From the NCBI GenBank assembly GCA_038212305.1, contig JBBQUP010000128.1, positions 1 through 7,334 of the forward strand: a DNA stretch of 7,334 bases, in the 5' to 3' direction. The notes beneath the pieces were generated by a model, which saw only the letters and a list, made by a program, of their open reading frames with translations, did not search any database and had not been told where the DNA came from. The stretch comes from JBBQUP01 sp038212305 (GTDB taxonomy: Bacteria > Bacteroidota > Bacteroidia > Bacteroidales > Marinilabiliaceae). This document shows, one piece after another, positions 5,692-7,334 of this stretch (positions are counted from its first letter, which is position 1; every line of letters starts with the position of its first letter). A program made the translations under genes and the position numbers.

Positions 5692-7334
5692 ATGAAACGA
5701 AAAGATTTACTTAAAAAAATTGTTGTTGCTTTATTCCTATTCATAGGCATAATAACAAGCACAAAGGCTCAAGCACAAGTCGGCTTGTGGTCGAAGTTTC
5801 AAACCGACATTCAGAATACCCGAACTTATACCAATCCTTTTACACAAACTGTTTTACAGGTTGAATTTACCCGTCCAGATCAAACAAAACTTGTTATTAA
5901 AGGGTTTTACGATGGTGGTACTTTATGGAAAATTAGGGTTATGCCCGACATGCTAGGTACTTGGACTTACACTGCATGGTTTACTGATGCAACACAAACA
6001 CAATTTACAGGAAGCTTCGAAAGTATTCCATCTGATATTCCTGGTTTAATTTCATCCGATGAGACCAATTCAGTTTGGTTTGGTTATAAAGGTGGCAATC
6101 ATGAACTTATTCGCAGTTTTCACGTGGGCGATCGTTTTTTCGCTTCTAATTATGCTGATTCAGACCGCAATAAATTCTTAGATTCAATAGTTGCAAATAA
6201 ATACAACACATTATCTATTGCCAGTCATTTACTTAACCGTAATGAATCGGGCCGAGGAGCAGGTTGGAATACTCCAAATTTATGGAATTCAACTACAAAT
6301 AAACCCAATCCTGCCGAATATACCAAGATGGAACGCATTCTTGATATTCTTGCTGCACGTAAAATAATAGTTTTTCCTTTTGCTGGATTCTTTGGTCAAA
6401 ATGCCAATTATCCTAGGGATGCTGCCAATCAAACAACATATATTAATTATACTGTAGCGCGCTTGGGAGCCTATTGGAACGAATTATATAGTGTAGCTGG
6501 GCCAGAACCATTGTATATAAATGTTAATGAGTTTACAGCAGCTGAAATCAATGGTTTGGGTACTAAAATATCCTTACAGAATACTCAAGGTCATTTACTA
6601 TCCGTTCACAATGAAACGAATCAAAACCCTTTTGAGAATTCAGCCTGGGCTTCTTATCAAGTTCTTCAAGGACCCAAAACAACAAACCTGACTACACTTT
6701 ATGATGGTTTGATGGCTAGAAAGAATGTTAACCAACCTATGTATGCTCAAGAAGTACTATGGTATGGAAATATATATCAGTTAAGCTATACCGATGTGCA
6801 ATTGCGTAAAAATGCTTGGGTTATTATGATGGCAGCTGGTGCACTTAATTTTGCTGATAATAACGGCGACAGTTCATCGGGTTATTCAGGAACTCTTGAT
6901 GTTAACCAAAGGCATCAAGCACAACACAATATATTAAAAAGTGTGTGGGATTTTATGGAAACAATTCCTTTTTATGAAATGACTCCTGTAATTAATGGAA
7001 GTACAAATGGTTATTGTCTAGCAAAATCAGGCTCGCGATATTTGGTGTATTTACCTTCAGGTGGAAATGTTTCTGTTACAACTCCAGCTGGAACTACATA
7101 TAATGGCGTTTGGATTAATGGCGCAAATACCAATACAAGAGTAAATATTTCTGGTACAACAACTGGAAGCAATCTTACTGCTCCAAGTACTTCAAGCGAT
7201 TGGTTATTATACTTAACAAGCGCGGTAGTTGATACCAACCCACCTTCAACTCCTACAAATCTTTCGGCAAGCAACACTACATCAGTGAGTACAGCGCTTA
7301 GTTGGACTGCTTCCACCGACAATATTGGTGTTAC
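5692..7334 (+). CDS. Secreted multidomain glycosidase-like protein: DUF5060, GH barrel, FN3 (3' end outside window)
   Basis: The frame is open from the ATG at 5692 to the window end (547 codons visible). The signal peptide has its hydrophobic core at about residues 10-21 and cleavage after A26 or A28 (KAQAQVG). Residues about 30-112 match the DUF5060 beta domain of carbohydrate-active enzymes: YTNPFTQTVLQVEFTRP, then IKGFYDGGTLWKIRVMP and LGTWTYTAWF. Residues about 120-420 form a TIM-barrel-like region of the DUF4038 / GH140-like or broader GH-A kind. E280 (INVNEF) is the best acid/base candidate and E354 (YAQEVLWYG), after the family-like QPMY, the best nucleophile. Residues about 430-505 (RYLVYLPSGGNVSV, then GVWIN) look like the small beta domain that follows such barrels (collagen-binding-like, PF12904 type). 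A fibronectin III repeat starts near 514 (NPPSTPTNLSASNTTS, LSWTASTDNIGV). More FN3 repeats or a T9SS sorting domain may follow outside the window. The substrate is unknown, and the exact GH family is tentative. Confidence 0.8.
   Translation, partial: MKRKDLLKKIVVALFLFIGIITSTKAQAQVGLWSKFQTDIQNTRTYTNPFTQTVLQVEFTRPDQTKLVIKGFYDGGTLWKIRVMPDMLGTWTYTAWFTDATQTQFTGSFESIPSDIPGLISSDETNSVWFGYKGGNHELIRSFHVGDRFFASNYADSDRNKFLDSIVANKYNTLSIASHLLNRNESGRGAGWNTPNLWNSTTNKPNPAEYTKMERILDILAARKIIVFPFAGFFGQNANYPRDAANQTTYINYTVARLGAYWNELYSVAGPEPLYINVNEFTAAEINGLGTKISLQNTQGHLLSVHNETNQNPFENSAWASYQVLQGPKTTNLTTLYDGLMARKNVNQPMYAQEVLWYGNIYQLSYTDVQLRKNAWVIMMAAGALNFADNNGDSSSGYSGTLDVNQRHQAQHNILKSVWDFMETIPFYEMTPVINGSTNGYCLAKSGSRYLVYLPSGGNVSVTTPAGTTYNGVWINGANTNTRVNISGTTTGSNLTAPSTSSDWLLYLTSAVVDTNPPSTPTNLSASNTTSVSTALSWTASTDNIGV

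Noticed and set aside
7011..7322. 103-codon minus-strand open frame
   Set aside because: It lies opposite the C-terminal beta domain and FN3 repeat of the gene at 5692, whose forward frame is clearly the real one.

Overview
The window looks like a piece of a Bacteroidota chromosome. It is AT-rich, has Sec signal peptides ending in an Ala-Gln junction, lacks clear Shine-Dalgarno sequences, and carries a type IX secretion system (T9SS) type A sorting domain plus several secreted carbohydrate-active proteins. All genes that can be supported are on the + strand. No SusC/SusD pair, tRNA, rRNA, CRISPR array or insertion sequence is visible.

Layout. (1) 2-265: the 3' end of a cytochrome b561-type membrane protein whose start lies outside the window. 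(2) 266-879: no intact gene. Positions 388-652 hold the shattered C-terminal tail of a third relative of the two large glycosidase-like genes downstream, spread over three reading frames. (3) 880-2865 and 2925-4901: two tandem, co-directional paralogues of 661 and 658 codons. They are secreted clan GH-A (GH5-like) TIM-barrel proteins with a C-terminal amidotransferase-like alpha/beta domain and a terminal beta domain. The first keeps a full set of GH5-type catalytic residues. The second has lost the acid/base Glu (E178 to G) and the conserved His-x-Tyr (H242/Y244 to Q/F) but keeps the nucleophile E283. (4) 4924-4955: a strong hairpin, probably the terminator of that pair. (5) 4956-5691: no intact gene, but 5298-5558 encodes an orphan T9SS type A C-terminal sorting domain with no passenger. 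(6) 5692 to the window end: a long open frame that runs off the edge. It has a signal peptide, a DUF5060-type beta domain, a glycosidase-like barrel with two candidate catalytic glutamates, a small beta domain like the collagen-binding-like domain found on such enzymes, and the start of a fibronectin type III repeat.

How it fits together. This is an accessory polysaccharide-degradation locus that has expanded by tandem duplication and then decayed in places. It holds one apparently competent enzyme, one intact but catalytically stripped copy, and one ruined copy, beside a second kind of secreted glycosidase and a leftover secretion signal. The intact pair is probably transcribed together (59-bp gap, no terminator between). 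The substrate cannot be named from the sequence. The most notable points are the intact, probable pseudoenzyme paired with its active-looking twin, the decayed third copy, and the orphan sorting domain.
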